NCBI RefSeq assembly: GCF_030263935.1
Contig: NZ_CP127162.1
Coordinates: 3,109,501 to 3,173,500, forward strand
Direction: 5' to 3'
DNA from: Paenibacillus polygoni
GTDB taxonomy: Bacteria; Bacillota; Bacilli; Paenibacillales; Paenibacillaceae
DNA length: 64,000 nucleotides
Part shown: one piece after another, positions 24,640-33,928 of the stretch
Layout: each line of letters starts with the position of its first letter
How positions within the stretch are numbered: position 1 is the first letter of the stretch
The notes under the pieces: model-generated
What the model saw: only the letters and a program-made list of their open reading frames with translations
Told to the model about the DNA's origin: nothing
The model's database searches: none
Made by a program: the position numbers and the translations under genes

Positions 24640-27005
24640 GGGTTAACCCCTTCTTTCCATTCAGAATGCATTGGAATCGTAAGCTGCTCTCTATTAATTG
24701 GCAATTTATTCAGCCAAATCCCCGTTGCTTGATGAACTGCCGATACAATGGCCGGAGCAAGTGCCACGGAACCAATCTCACCAATCCCTCTAGGTCCAAA
24801 AGGATCATTTTCAGGTAAGTTTTCAATTGCTTCCACCGTGATTTTTTGCTGCATATCCTGAAAGGTAGGAATTAAATAAGTATCCAGATTGGTCGTTACA
24901 TACATGCTATGATCCATTATTGCATCCTCCATTAAGGTGAAGCCGAGTGCCATCCCGCTTCCTCCCTCAATCTGGCCTATATACCCCATCGGATTTATGA
25001 CTGGACCTGCGGCCACAATATGTTTAATCTCTTCTACTTTAACCTCACCTGTCAGCGTGTTGACTTCCACTTCTGCAATTACCGCTGCATAGGTATAGAG
25101 AAAATGTCCGCCCATTACTTCATCCGGCGTAGTTGGATATTGAAATTTTGTATCAAAGATAAGATCCTCTTCCGAAGCAAGATTCGCAATTTCCAAGTAA
25201 GATAACACTATCCCCTCTTGTTCATTCGAATCCGGATTACGTCTCCTGTGCCAAATTCCTCCCGCTCCCGTAACTAACTCAGATGCAGGCAGCCCGGTTG
25301 CCTGCGCACAAAGTTCTATTAATGTGTCGGTAAAAGGGATTTTCAACCGCTGTAAAGCCATCCAAGCCATCGTTGTGGACCGTGAAGCAGTGCTTGAACC
25401 ACTGTGCGGAACCCGGTCTGTATCTCCAATTACGATCTCTATGTCTTCCGGGGTGCAACGAAAAATATCGCATAACATGATCTCCAGCGTAGACACAAGT
25501 CCTTGCCCGAACTCTTCATAACTAAAAGCAGCTTCGATTTTCCCAGAAGCATTCAGCTTGAGTCTTCCCCCGGCAGGATCTGGAATCCCGTAACCAAGGC
25601 CCGCACCATGCATCGCAAGAGAAGCGCCGATTCCTTTTTTTATCCAAGGTGCTGCTAAAGAGCGTGACAGTGACTCTGACGAAAAATCAAAGAAAGAGAC
25701 AGCCTCTGTTCCTTTTGTATCCATTTGTCCTTCTCTTTTCTTCCACAGATCGGAATGTTCTACAGCATCCCATACTTCGTACAGTCCATTTGTAGCAAGG
25801 ATCTGCTGCCCAAGCGGTCCTGGATCTGTGCTGCTCCGCAAATTACGCCGCCGAATCTCCCAGGGATCTATTCCAAGTAACGCGGCCGCCCGGTCCATTT
25901 GTCCCTCCATTGCAAAGATCGCCTGGTTGCCTCCAAATCCACGGAATTCTCCAGATACCCCGTTATTCGTATAGACAGACAACCCTTCTACATCCACACT
26001 TGGAATTTGGTACGGCCCCATCGAATGTTCTGTTGCAAAATTAAGTACAGGCGCTCCAAGTGTCGCATAAGCTCCTGTATCCGATAAAATGCGGACAAGA
26101 TGAGAAGTCATCAACCCTTCTCTAGTAAAACCCGTCTCCATCTCGATCTTCATCGGATGTCGTTTGAGTCCAGCTCGGACCGATTCCTTACGAGAGTTAT
26201 GAAATTTAACCGGTCGACCCGTCTTTAAAGCCAAAAGTGAACCATATGGCTGATCATTCAGTTCATCCTTCCCGCCGAAAGAACCGCCGATTGGGCTAGA
26301 TACGACACGAATAGACTCTTCCGGCATATCGAGAATACGGGATAACTGCATCCGGTCTTTATACCCGTGCTGTGTCGGTGCATAAACGGTCAATCTACCA
26401 TTGTCTTCCGGGACAAATAAACCGCCCTCTGTTTCCATATAGGTGTGCATTTGCCGGGGCGTATAATACACTTCTTTGATAACGAAGTCACTTTTTTGTA
26501 GATCAGTCCTTACATCACCCCGTTTCACCTCTGTTCTATGCAGTATATTTCCAGCGGGATGCAAAGAAGGCGCCCCTTCTTTAAGAGCAGCCTCAGGAGA
26601 ACTTATAGGAGACAGCACTTCATAATCAACATGAATCAGATGAAGTGCCTGTTCGGCAATCTCAGGCGTATCCGCAGCAACCGCGGCAATCGCATCGCCC
26701 GTATATCTTACAAAATCCTCGCAAAATACAGGTTGATCCGGGGTAGCAATGCCAAATCCATTGAGTCCAGGCACATCCTTATGCGTAAGCACCGAATGAA
26801 CCCCTGGCAAGACCTCTGCAGCGGAGACATCCACGCTTCTAATTCGAGCATACGGATAGTCGCTTCGTTTTACCCGGCCATACAGCATACCTGGCAGTGA
26901 CTTATCTGTCAGATACTGCAGGGTACCCGTTACTTTTTCTCTCCCATCAGGACGTCTGTGCCACTTATCCCCGCTCGTCTCTTTGTTTAGCAGCATATTC
27001 CCCAT
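24615..27005 (-). CDS. pucD: xanthine dehydrogenase, molybdopterin-binding subunit
   Basis: About 796 residues: the catalytic subunit that hydroxylates hypoxanthine/xanthine to urate. Conserved SPIGGSFGGKDE (molybdopterin contacts), GEFRGFGGNQAIFAME, and catalytic Glu in PRGIGEIGSVALAPAI near the C-terminus. ATG at 27005 has GGAG and AAGGGG upstream; a TTG at 27017 or ATG at 26996 are alternatives. It lies between the FAD and 2Fe-2S subunit genes, the PucC-D-E arrangement of Bacillus. Specificity for xanthine is inferred from the cluster. Confidence 0.93.
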   Translation of the reverse strand: MGNMLLNKETSGDKWHRRPDGREKVTGTLQYLTDKSLPGMLYGRVKRSDYPYARIRSVDVSAAEVLPGVHSVLTHKDVPGLNGFGIATPDQPVFCEDFVRYTGDAIAAVAADTPEIAEQALHLIHVDYEVLSPISSPEAALKEGAPSLHPAGNILHRTEVKRGDVRTDLQKSDFVIKEVYYTPRQMHTYMETEGGLFVPEDNGRLTVYAPTQHGYKDRMQLSRILDMPEESIRVVSSPIGGSFGGKDELNDQPYGSLLALKTGRPVKFHNSRKESVRAGLKRHPMKIEMETGFTREGLMTSHLVRILSDTGAYATLGAPVLNFATEHSMGPYQIPSVDVEGLSVYTNNGVSGEFRGFGGNQAIFAMEGQMDRAAALLGIDPWEIRRRNLRSSTDPGPLGQQILATNGLYEVWDAVEHSDLWKKREGQMDTKGTEAVSFFDFSSESLSRSLAAPWIKKGIGASLAMHGAGLGYGIPDPAGGRLKLNASGKIEAAFSYEEFGQGLVSTLEIMLCDIFRCTPEDIEIVIGDTDRVPHSGSSTASRSTTMAWMALQRLKIPFTDTLIELCAQATGLPASELVTGAGGIWHRRRNPDSNEQEGIVLSYLEIANLASEEDLIFDTKFQYPTTPDEVMGGHFLYTYAAVIAEVEVNTLTGEVKVEEIKHIVAAGPVINPMGYIGQIEGGSGMALGFTLMEDAIMDHSMYVTTNLDTYLIPTFQDMQQKITVEAIENLPENDPFGPRGIGEIGSVALAPAIVSAVHQATGIWLNKLPINREQLTIPMHSEWKEGVNPWQRAQRT

Positions 27006-27026
27006 CCCCTTCTCCAATGAACGTGG

Positions 27027-27935
27027 TTATACGGAGTACCTTGCGGATCTCATACTCTTCCATAATTCAGAAGCAAATAATCCTGCAGCCGCTTGTTTAC
27101 GGTAAGAATCAGCAGCAAACGGATCGCTAATCGTGACAAATTCATCTTGTACGTGCTTCATTAGTTCAGATAAAGACAGACCGCTTACCGAAAACTGACG
27201 AATCCATTGTTCAGTTTCAAGGAGTCGCATCGCCGTTCCAGAACCTCCTCCTGCGGCCATAGCTAGTGAGGACCATTCGCCCTGAGCGTTCATTGTTCCC
27301 TGAAAAGCGACTGTGACCAGTGCAGGTGTAAAAGCTTCTCTTCTTCCGATTTTTCTAAAAAAAGAGACGGTATGACTCCCCTCCTCGGGTTTCTGCTCAA
27401 GCAGCGGAATCCAGATTTCAGTGAGAAAATGGTCCGCATTTCGCTGTCCCCCGCGCCATTCTTCCAGCCAATCCGTTAGTTTCGTCTCTGCAAGACCTGT
27501 GTCTGTCATCCACCTTAAACTTGCCTCATATACGAGCAGCACAGGAATAGAATCTCCCACTCCCGATACGATATTACCGCCAAGCGTAGCCAGATTACGA
27601 ATCGATGGTGCGGAGATTACGTCAATAGCCTGACTTAGTATAGGAAAATGAGTTAGAACCCTCTCATGGGCACCGCAGGCATTCAGCCTCATTAATGCAC
27701 CGATACAAAGTCCCTCCTCTTCTGCAGTACACGCATTCAGCTCTCGTATTTCTGCAAGACTAATTAAGTGCTTCGGCACTGGGGCCGTTCCCATTTCCCA
27801 CTGGGTTCGCAGTAAAGTGGTCCCTGCCGCCCACTGGTAATGAGGTGCTACATGATCTGCGATCTTTCTTGCTTCTTCTATACTTTCCGGTTGCCATAAC
27901 TCGGGATATACAATTCGTTCAGGTCCTATTCCCAT
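27027..27935 (-). CDS. pucC: xanthine dehydrogenase, FAD-binding subunit
   Basis: A 302-residue CO-dehydrogenase-flavoprotein-type subunit. FAD-binding motifs HYQWAAGTTLLRTQWE and the strongly conserved IRNLATLGGNIVSG, followed by the FFRKIGRREAF region. It passes electrons from the Fe-S subunit to NAD+. ATG at 27935 has AGGGG 7-8 nt upstream. Directly precedes pucD. Confidence 0.92.
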   Translation of the reverse strand: MGIGPERIVYPELWQPESIEEARKIADHVAPHYQWAAGTTLLRTQWEMGTAPVPKHLISLAEIRELNACTAEEEGLCIGALMRLNACGAHERVLTHFPILSQAIDVISAPSIRNLATLGGNIVSGVGDSIPVLLVYEASLRWMTDTGLAETKLTDWLEEWRGGQRNADHFLTEIWIPLLEQKPEEGSHTVSFFRKIGRREAFTPALVTVAFQGTMNAQGEWSSLAMAAGGGSGTAMRLLETEQWIRQFSVSGLSLSELMKHVQDEFVTISDPFAADSYRKQAAAGLFASELWKSMRSARYSV

Positions 27936-28003
27936 ATTCACACCCCTTACTTCACACCTCAGATGTAACAACCTTTATTCGTCCGTTTTATTCTTTGGCC
28001 AAA

Positions 28004-28624
28004 TCAAGAAAAATCGACTTCCTTATACGAATCCATCAGCTTACCAAGATAAAGTAATGCATCAGGCGTATCTGCATCATAGAAGACTTCTTTGTCAAAT
28101 GGGATTTGCTTCCCTGCATAAGCTGAGTTTCGAATGATGGACCTAGCCCCTGTATCACCTTCGAGCTTAAAAATTACAGAAGAGACCTTGCTTGATAGAA
28201 GCAGCGGAGGTTTCACTACATCCCCATCTTTTGCTGCAACATAGTGAAGTTCAGGTGCCGATGAGTATACATCTAGCAGAGCATTGATGTGTTCGGTTTG
28301 AACCAGCGGCTGATCCGCTAGTAAAATCAGAACACAGTCCATCCCCCTATCTGCTGCTTCCTTCCATCCGCAGCGAAGAGAATGACTCATTCCAAGCTTT
28401 GAATCCGTACATCTAGTAATGATTAGCCTGTCATTCGGCGAGTTTACGAGCCAGCGAAGCGGATCGTCTGCTCTGACGACCAAGATCACCAAATCAAGAT
28501 GAGAATGGAGAGCCGCATTCACCGCATAAGAGCCGAGGGGAGCACCGCTCAGCGCAAGATTTATTTTATCCTCACCCATGCGCTGACTTTGACCCGCTGC
28601 GAGCACAACTCCTGCTGTCCGCAT
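28004..28624 (-). CDS. pucB: molybdenum-cofactor nucleotidyltransferase (MobA-like)
   Basis: A 206-residue NTP-transferase that probably adds CMP or GMP to molybdopterin for xanthine dehydrogenase. N-terminal signature AGVVLAAGQSQRMGEDK and mid-protein CVLILLADQPLV. ATG at 28624 follows GGGAG with 9-nt spacing; a longer in-frame extension is rejected. Its start lies 53 nt inside the 3' end of pucA in another frame. Cytosine versus guanine specificity cannot be told by eye. Confidence 0.9.
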   Translation of the reverse strand: MRTAGVVLAAGQSQRMGEDKINLALSGAPLGSYAVNAALHSHLDLVILVVRADDPLRWLVNSPNDRLIITRCTDSKLGMSHSLRCGWKEAADRGMDCVLILLADQPLVQTEHINALLDVYSSAPELHYVAAKDGDVVKPPLLLSSKVSSVIFKLEGDTGARSIIRNSAYAGKQIPFDKEVFYDADTPDALLYLGKLMDSYKEVDFS

Positions 28625-29591
28625 CGCTGTAAGCTCCCTTCGCGTAATCATGAACTGCTGTTTTATTACGTTTGACAGCAATGAGCTCAGCGGTGATCGC
28701 AACCGCTATTTCTTCAGGACCTTCCGATCCTATCGTAAGTCCAACAGGGGTATGCAAGTGAAGGAATGGCGGCAGTCCTTCCAGAAGTCTCGAAGTCCGG
28801 GTCCGGGAGCCTAATATACCTAAGTATCGATAAGAGGAATATTGTAATTGTTCGAGTAACGCTCGTTCCTTGGGGAATTGATGACTCATGAGGAGAAGAT
28901 AATCCTGCTCCCTAACCTGAAAAGCGCGTAAGATTTCCTCAGGAAAGCCAGCAAGAAGTGCTGCATTTGGAAACCTACTTTCTGTGCATAAAGCTTCCCG
29001 CCAATCCGCCACCGTGACGCGAAATCCGGTACTCGCCGCAAGTTTAGCAAGGGTAATGGAATCATCACCTGCCCCTATAATGAGAAGTCTTGGTTTAGGC
29101 TGATAAGTATGAACATACCTTCCTTGAGCCATATCATTTTCGGTACTAAGCGAATTCTCACTTTTCTCAATCTCCCGGTGAACCTCCCGCTTCTGCTCGT
29201 TCCACTTGCGGCGGATGGTAACGGTATGCCCTTGATCCAGAGATAGCTTCATCTGCGTTAACTTCCATTTCAAATCCTCTACTACAGGCTCCAGCAAAAT
29301 ATGAAGCAATCCGCCGCAGCCGATATTTTCACCCCAAGATAAATCATTCTCGGGTCTCATATCGTAAAGGATGAGCTGAGGTTTGCCAGACCGTCTTACT
29401 TCTTCCGCCCGTAAAGCTAGATCCGTTTCAATACAGCCCGGGCTAAGACTGCCGATCATGCCGCCATCTTCCGTGAAGAGCATGGAAACTCCCTCCTTAC
29501 GGTATGCATGACCTTCTACATAGACAGCCGTAGCCAAAACGAGCTGTGTCCCTTCCCTCAAAGCTGCTTCGCAAATATCATGCATCTCCAT
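28572..29591 (-). CDS. pucA: XdhC/CoxI-family xanthine dehydrogenase maturation factor
   Basis: A 339-residue molybdenum-cofactor insertion or sulfuration factor. N-terminal XdhC_CoxI motif (LATAVYVEGHAYRKEG, MIGSLSPGCIE), ENIGCGG, and a C-terminal Rossmann-like XdhC_C domain (PRLLIIGAGDDSITLAKLA near 170). AAGGAGG lies well placed before the ATG. First of the pucA-B-C-D-E block. The preceding gene ends 113 nt upstream, leaving room for an internal promoter. Its last 17 codons overlap pucB. Confidence 0.92.
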   Translation of the reverse strand: MEMHDICEAALREGTQLVLATAVYVEGHAYRKEGVSMLFTEDGGMIGSLSPGCIETDLALRAEEVRRSGKPQLILYDMRPENDLSWGENIGCGGLLHILLEPVVEDLKWKLTQMKLSLDQGHTVTIRRKWNEQKREVHREIEKSENSLSTENDMAQGRYVHTYQPKPRLLIIGAGDDSITLAKLAASTGFRVTVADWREALCTESRFPNAALLAGFPEEILRAFQVREQDYLLLMSHQFPKERALLEQLQYSSYRYLGILGSRTRTSRLLEGLPPFLHLHTPVGLTIGSEGPEEIAVAITAELIAVKRNKTAVHDYAKGAYSDADSRSCARSGSKSAHG

Positions 29592-29635
29592 TCGAGTTTC
29601 CTCCTTTCTCTTCTCAGCTTTTCAATCTGACCTAG

Positions 29636-29648
29636 ATAACCAATGTAG
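29636..29648 (-). promoter_or_regulatory. candidate PucR box upstream of pucA
   Basis: Minus-strand CTACATTGGTTAT matches the Bacillus subtilis PucR-box consensus WWWCNTTGGTTAA at 11 of 13 positions. It lies 45-57 nt upstream of pucA, in one of the larger gaps of the cluster. Consensus recalled, match by eye. Confidence 0.4.
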
Positions 29649-29704
29649 ATAAGCAAGCGGCAAATGATGCCCATTCGATGGATAAAAGAAGATTTTCCAA
29701 CCTT

Positions 29705-31039
29705 TCAGGAAACTTCGTTAATTCGGTTCACCATTCTTTCAATACTGCGATCCGCCTCTCTCAGTACGATGGAACGGTCAATCGTTCGCATTACCCGCCG
29801 GTCTAACACCAGCTCCCCATCAATAATGACAGTATCCACATTGCTTCTTGTTGCCGAATAGACAACCCTTGAATAAACATCTACATCGTAAGATGGATAG
29901 GTATGAAAATCATCCAGATCCAGCAGAATCACATCTGCTTTCTTGCCTGCTTCAAGACTTCCGATCTCCTTCGCCATACCGAGCACTTCCGCACCGCCCA
30001 TCGTCGCCATTCGAAGTACGGTCCTGGCATCCATAGCCGTTGGTCCATGCGGTATTTTATGCATGAGAGCCGTAAGTCTCATTTCCTGAAACATATCCAG
30101 ATTGTTGTTACATGATGCGCCGTCAGCACCAATACCGACATGAATTTGCCGGTTAAGCAAATCTGGTATTTCTGCGATTCCTGAGGATAACTTCATATTT
30201 GAGCCTGGGCAGTGCGTTACTTTTACACCGCGCAGACGAATAATCTCTTTTTCTTCTTCACTAAGCCATACACAGTGGGCAAGAATCAGCCTCGGCGTAG
30301 CGAGACCAATATGATCTAGATAAACCACATTACGCATACCGCGCTCATTCTCAACAAGCTCGATCTCTCCACGATTCTCCGAAGCATGTGTGTGGATTTT
30401 TACATGATACTGCGCTGATAAATCCCGTACTTCGGTAAGCAGCTGTTCTGTACAAGAAACAACAAACCTCGGGCAAAAAGCGTACTGAATTCTTCCACCG
30501 CCAAAACCATTCCACTTTTCAAGTAAATCAATACTTTGCTGTATGGAATCTGCTGTTGTTTCCTGTAAAGGAAGCGGCACCTCATCTCCATGATCCATCA
30601 TGACCTTCCCAGAGACCACACGCATACCACTTTGAGCCATTGCCTGAAAAGCAGAGTCCGTATAATGAACCGTCTCCATATCAAGAATGGTCGTTGTACC
30701 GCTCGCGATCAGTTCTCCAAGCCCGAGAAGTGCAGAGTAATATACAGATTCCTCATCATGAGCCGCTTCCAGAGGCCAGATCCGCTTACGCAGCCAATCC
30801 ATGAGCTCCAGATCATCTGCACGTCCCCGAAAAAGCGTCTGGCATAAATGAATGTGCGTCTGAATGAATCCTGGAAGCAGCGCTTTGCCCTTACCGTCAA
30901 TAACCCGATCCGCTGCTGCCTGAATGTTCTTCCCTATTTCTTTTATCTTGTTGCCCTCAATGAGTAAATCGCCTATAAAGACCTCTTCGTTTCCATTCAT
31001 CGTCACGATCTGTGCGCCTTGAATCAATAGTGTACTCAT
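29705..31039 (-). CDS. COG0402 amidohydrolase, guanine-deaminase / purine-deaminase type
   Basis: A 444-residue TIM-barrel metal-dependent deaminase of the ATZ/TRZ/guanine deaminase group. Metal ligands: THIHL (about 61-65), KIHTHASE (about 215), ILAHCVWL (His, about 252) and IGADGAS (Asp, about 310). The family deaminates guanine, 8-oxoguanine, 5'-deoxyadenosine or related rings. Position between the allantoin genes and xanthine dehydrogenase favours guanine to xanthine. Ribosome site GGAGG before ATG 31039. Exact substrate unproven. Confidence 0.85.
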   Translation of the reverse strand: MSTLLIQGAQIVTMNGNEEVFIGDLLIEGNKIKEIGKNIQAAADRVIDGKGKALLPGFIQTHIHLCQTLFRGRADDLELMDWLRKRIWPLEAAHDEESVYYSALLGLGELIASGTTTILDMETVHYTDSAFQAMAQSGMRVVSGKVMMDHGDEVPLPLQETTADSIQQSIDLLEKWNGFGGGRIQYAFCPRFVVSCTEQLLTEVRDLSAQYHVKIHTHASENRGEIELVENERGMRNVVYLDHIGLATPRLILAHCVWLSEEEKEIIRLRGVKVTHCPGSNMKLSSGIAEIPDLLNRQIHVGIGADGASCNNNLDMFQEMRLTALMHKIPHGPTAMDARTVLRMATMGGAEVLGMAKEIGSLEAGKKADVILLDLDDFHTYPSYDVDVYSRVVYSATRSNVDTVIIDGELVLDRRVMRTIDRSIVLREADRSIERMVNRINEVS

Positions 31040-31085
31040 CTTTTAGGAACCTCCCCAGACTGCAACCTTACCACCTGTATAGTTG

Positions 31086-32681
31086 TTACCAGCCTATCGC
31101 TGCACCGTCCCCGCGAGGGTCCGCCGCTCCGCTAAGTAATCCACTTTGTCCTATGAGAATCCCTTGCGCTTGCCCCATGAGGTCTTCCCACTCGCTAAGC
31201 GCAATCACTTCATGCCCCATGGCCTGGAGCTCTTCGATAACCTCAGCTCCGAACCTTTGCTCAAGCTTCAGCTCATCTCCTTCCACATCCCAGGTACGCC
31301 CATATACCCAGCGCGGAAGTGAAATCGCTTCTTGAACCGTACAGCCATAGTCCAGCACTGCGGTCAGAATGGATAACTGCGTCTGAGGCTGGCCTTCCCC
31401 GCCCTGCGTACCCAGGAGCAGATATGGTTTTCCGTCTTTTAGTACCATGCCTGGCATCAATGTGTGAAAGGTTCGTTTGCGCGGTTCAAGTACATTTGGG
31501 GAATCTGGATCAAGTGAGAAAAAGGAGCCTCTATTTTGCAGGATAATCCCTGTCTTCTCAGGGACATAAGCGGAGCCAAAATCATAATATAGGCTTTGGA
31601 TAAAAGAAACCGCATTCCCTTCCCCATCGACGACAGCCGCATAAGCGGTGTCTTGGCCCATCGCTTGGGATAGGAAGGGCTGTGCTTTTTCAGGAGAGTC
31701 TTCAATCTCCTTCCACAACTGTTTTGCATAGGGTTTAGATAACAAATCATCGATTGGAATTTCACGAAATTCAGGATCAGTCAAGTAACGATCTCGGTCT
31801 CGAAATGATTTTTTAATTACTTCTGTCATGAGGTGATAATACGAAGCAGATAGACGATCTATGGAAGCTACATTGGTATTTTCCAGCATATTCAGCATCA
31901 TGAGCACTGAGAAGCCTTGAGAATTCGGGGGCATTTGGTATACTTCATATTCACGGTAATCAACCTTTAACGGAGTGACCCATTCCCCTGTATGATTTTC
32001 GAAATCTTCTTTTTGCAGAAATCCACCATCTTGAATAACGGCGTTTGTTATGGCATCTGCCAGGACCCCCTTATAAAAGGCTTCCCTTCCACCGCTTTGC
32101 AGGATCCGCAGAGAATTTGCCAGATCAAGCTGAATAAGAAGATCTCCTTCGGAGAGAAGCTTTCCATCTCGGATATAGACGCTCGATAATCCTTGATCGG
32201 CCCGAATATACGCTTCGTCCCGAAGCATCCAGGTATGCACATTACGAGAGATCGGGCATCCTTTTTCCGCATATTGTATAGCTGAATCAAATAACTTCTC
32301 CCAAGGCAGGCATCCATATTTCTGCGATATTTCCCACCAAGCATCTACCACACCCGGCACGGTCACTGCACTTAGAACACCTCTCCTTGGGATCGAAGTC
32401 AGGTTCATCTGCTCAAACAACTCTCTCGTCAGCGAAGCAGGTGAGCGCCCAGTTCCGTTGTATCCCGAAAGTTCACTTGACTTCGCATCATACATTAGAA
32501 AAAAAGCATCCCCGCCAGGTCCTGTCATATGAGGGTACACCACACCTAGTGTAATACTGACCGCTATTGAAGCATCATAGGCATTTCCACCTTGTGCTAA
32601 GATCCTTGCACCTGCACTTGTCGCTAAATAGTGGGGGGAAGTGATCATCACTTCCGTACCCACTGGCATTTGATTCAGCAT
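31086..32681 (-). CDS. gamma-glutamyltransferase-like Ntn hydrolase, candidate oxamate amidohydrolase (HpxW-like)
   Basis: A 531-residue protein of the GGT family but without a signal peptide. Predicted autocatalytic nucleophile Thr345 in GQDTAYAAVVD, with the glycine-rich QGGEGQPQTQ motif near 450. The GQDTAY context is that of the YwrD/HpxW branch rather than the NTTHYS of glutathione hydrolases. Klebsiella HpxW is a GGT homologue that hydrolyses oxamate to oxalate and ammonia in purine breakdown. Here the gene overlaps the ureidoglycine aminotransferase gene, whose product oxalurate feeds that route, by 7 nt. AAGGAGG precedes the ATG. Function by context only. Confidence 0.8.
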   Translation of the reverse strand: MLNQMPVGTEVMITSPHYLATSAGARILAQGGNAYDASIAVSITLGVVYPHMTGPGGDAFFLMYDAKSSELSGYNGTGRSPASLTRELFEQMNLTSIPRRGVLSAVTVPGVVDAWWEISQKYGCLPWEKLFDSAIQYAEKGCPISRNVHTWMLRDEAYIRADQGLSSVYIRDGKLLSEGDLLIQLDLANSLRILQSGGREAFYKGVLADAITNAVIQDGGFLQKEDFENHTGEWVTPLKVDYREYEVYQMPPNSQGFSVLMMLNMLENTNVASIDRLSASYYHLMTEVIKKSFRDRDRYLTDPEFREIPIDDLLSKPYAKQLWKEIEDSPEKAQPFLSQAMGQDTAYAAVVDGEGNAVSFIQSLYYDFGSAYVPEKTGIILQNRGSFFSLDPDSPNVLEPRKRTFHTLMPGMVLKDGKPYLLLGTQGGEGQPQTQLSILTAVLDYGCTVQEAISLPRWVYGRTWDVEGDELKLEQRFGAEVIEELQAMGHEVIALSEWEDLMGQAQGILIGQSGLLSGAADPRGDGAAIGW

Positions 32682-33928
32682 GACACTTCCTCCTTGCTGC
32701 TCTCCGCATATACCGAAAGCGCTGCTTGCACCGCTTCCCCGGCAGGTAGTTTATGCCCTTCGTGAATAAGTACCGCTTCAAGCGCACCTAGTACGTGCAG
32801 TACATTTTTACGATTACAGCTGTATCCCATGGTTCCAATTCTCCAGATCTTCCCTTTGAGCGGTCCAAAGGAACTCGCAATTTCTATCCCAAAATCTTGA
32901 AGCAGTTTATTTCGTACTGTCTCCCCATCCATCCCGGCTGGGATATTGATACACGTTACACAAGGAAGTTTACTGTCCTCATCTCCATATAAAGAAAGAC
33001 CCATTGCTTTGATTCCCTGTACAAGCGCCTTTTCATTCAGTTCATGTCTTGCGAAGCGGTCTTCAAGCCCCTCCTGAAGTAGAATCCGCAGCCCTTCATG
33101 CAGACCATACAGCATAGAGGTTGCTTCTGTATGATGGTTCAGTCTAGCCGAACTCCAGTAATCCTGAATCTGACTAAGATCAAAATAATTACTTCGGACG
33201 GGTACTAAAGACGGCTCATGATCTAAACTTGCCGGATCTCGTAGTCCGCGTTCAATTTGTTTTCGAGATCGAAGCTTGGTTTCGATCCGCTGATTATAAG
33301 TAATCGGCGCCATGCCGGATGGTACAGAGATACATTTTTGAGTTCCGCCGATCACCGCATCAATATGCCAAGCATCTGTCTTGACTGGTACACCGCCAAT
33401 CGTAGCGACCGCATCAACCACAAACAGAATATCCAGTTGCCTGCACATCTTGCCAATCTCAGCGAGTGGCTGCATCTGACCTGTGGACGTTTCCCCGTGT
33501 ACCAAAGCAACAATATCCGGCTTATGAGTATGAATCGCTTCGATCACGATCTGCGGATCAAAAACACTTCCCCACTCCGTTTCCATAAATACAACCTCCG
33601 CACCAGAGCGCTGAGCGATTTCAACAAGCAAATGTCCGAACCTTCCGAAAATAGGAACCAGCACTTTATCACCAGGCTGGATGATACTGACGAGAACGGC
33701 TTCAATCCCGGATCTAGAAGTTCCATCTACAGGAAAGCTCCATTCATTAGAGGTTTGAAATACATCTCTGAGCATCTCCATCGTTTCGTTCATCAGCATC
33801 GTAAATTCAGGATCAAACTGTCCTAATATAGGAAATGACATGGCCCGCAGTACACGTGGATCAACTTCCACCGGCCCAGGTGTCATGATCGTTCGAAGTG
33901 ATGGGTTTAGCTCTTTATATTTATTCAT
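32675..33928 (-). CDS. pucG: (S)-ureidoglycine-glyoxylate aminotransferase
   Basis: A 417-residue PLP-dependent class V aminotransferase, converting ureidoglycine plus glyoxylate to oxalurate plus glycine. N-terminal MTPGPVEVDPRVLRAM, the Asp of FVVDAVATIGG, and the PLP lysine in GGTQKCISVPSG (about residue 195). Similar to alanine-glyoxylate aminotransferases; cluster position between allantoate amidohydrolase and the GGT-like gene supports PucG. AGGGGG precedes ATG 33928, which overlaps the pucF stop by 8 nt. Confidence 0.92.
   Translation of the reverse strand: MNKYKELNPSLRTIMTPGPVEVDPRVLRAMSFPILGQFDPEFTMLMNETMEMLRDVFQTSNEWSFPVDGTSRSGIEAVLVSIIQPGDKVLVPIFGRFGHLLVEIAQRSGAEVVFMETEWGSVFDPQIVIEAIHTHKPDIVALVHGETSTGQMQPLAEIGKMCRQLDILFVVDAVATIGGVPVKTDAWHIDAVIGGTQKCISVPSGMAPITYNQRIETKLRSRKQIERGLRDPASLDHEPSLVPVRSNYFDLSQIQDYWSSARLNHHTEATSMLYGLHEGLRILLQEGLEDRFARHELNEKALVQGIKAMGLSLYGDEDSKLPCVTCINIPAGMDGETVRNKLLQDFGIEIASSFGPLKGKIWRIGTMGYSCNRKNVLHVLGALEAVLIHEGHKLPAGEAVQAALSVYAESSKEEVSC

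Noticed and set aside
33257..33826. 189-codon plus-strand frame inside pucG
   Set aside because: Opposite-strand shadow of a conserved enzyme; no recognisable domain or ribosome site.
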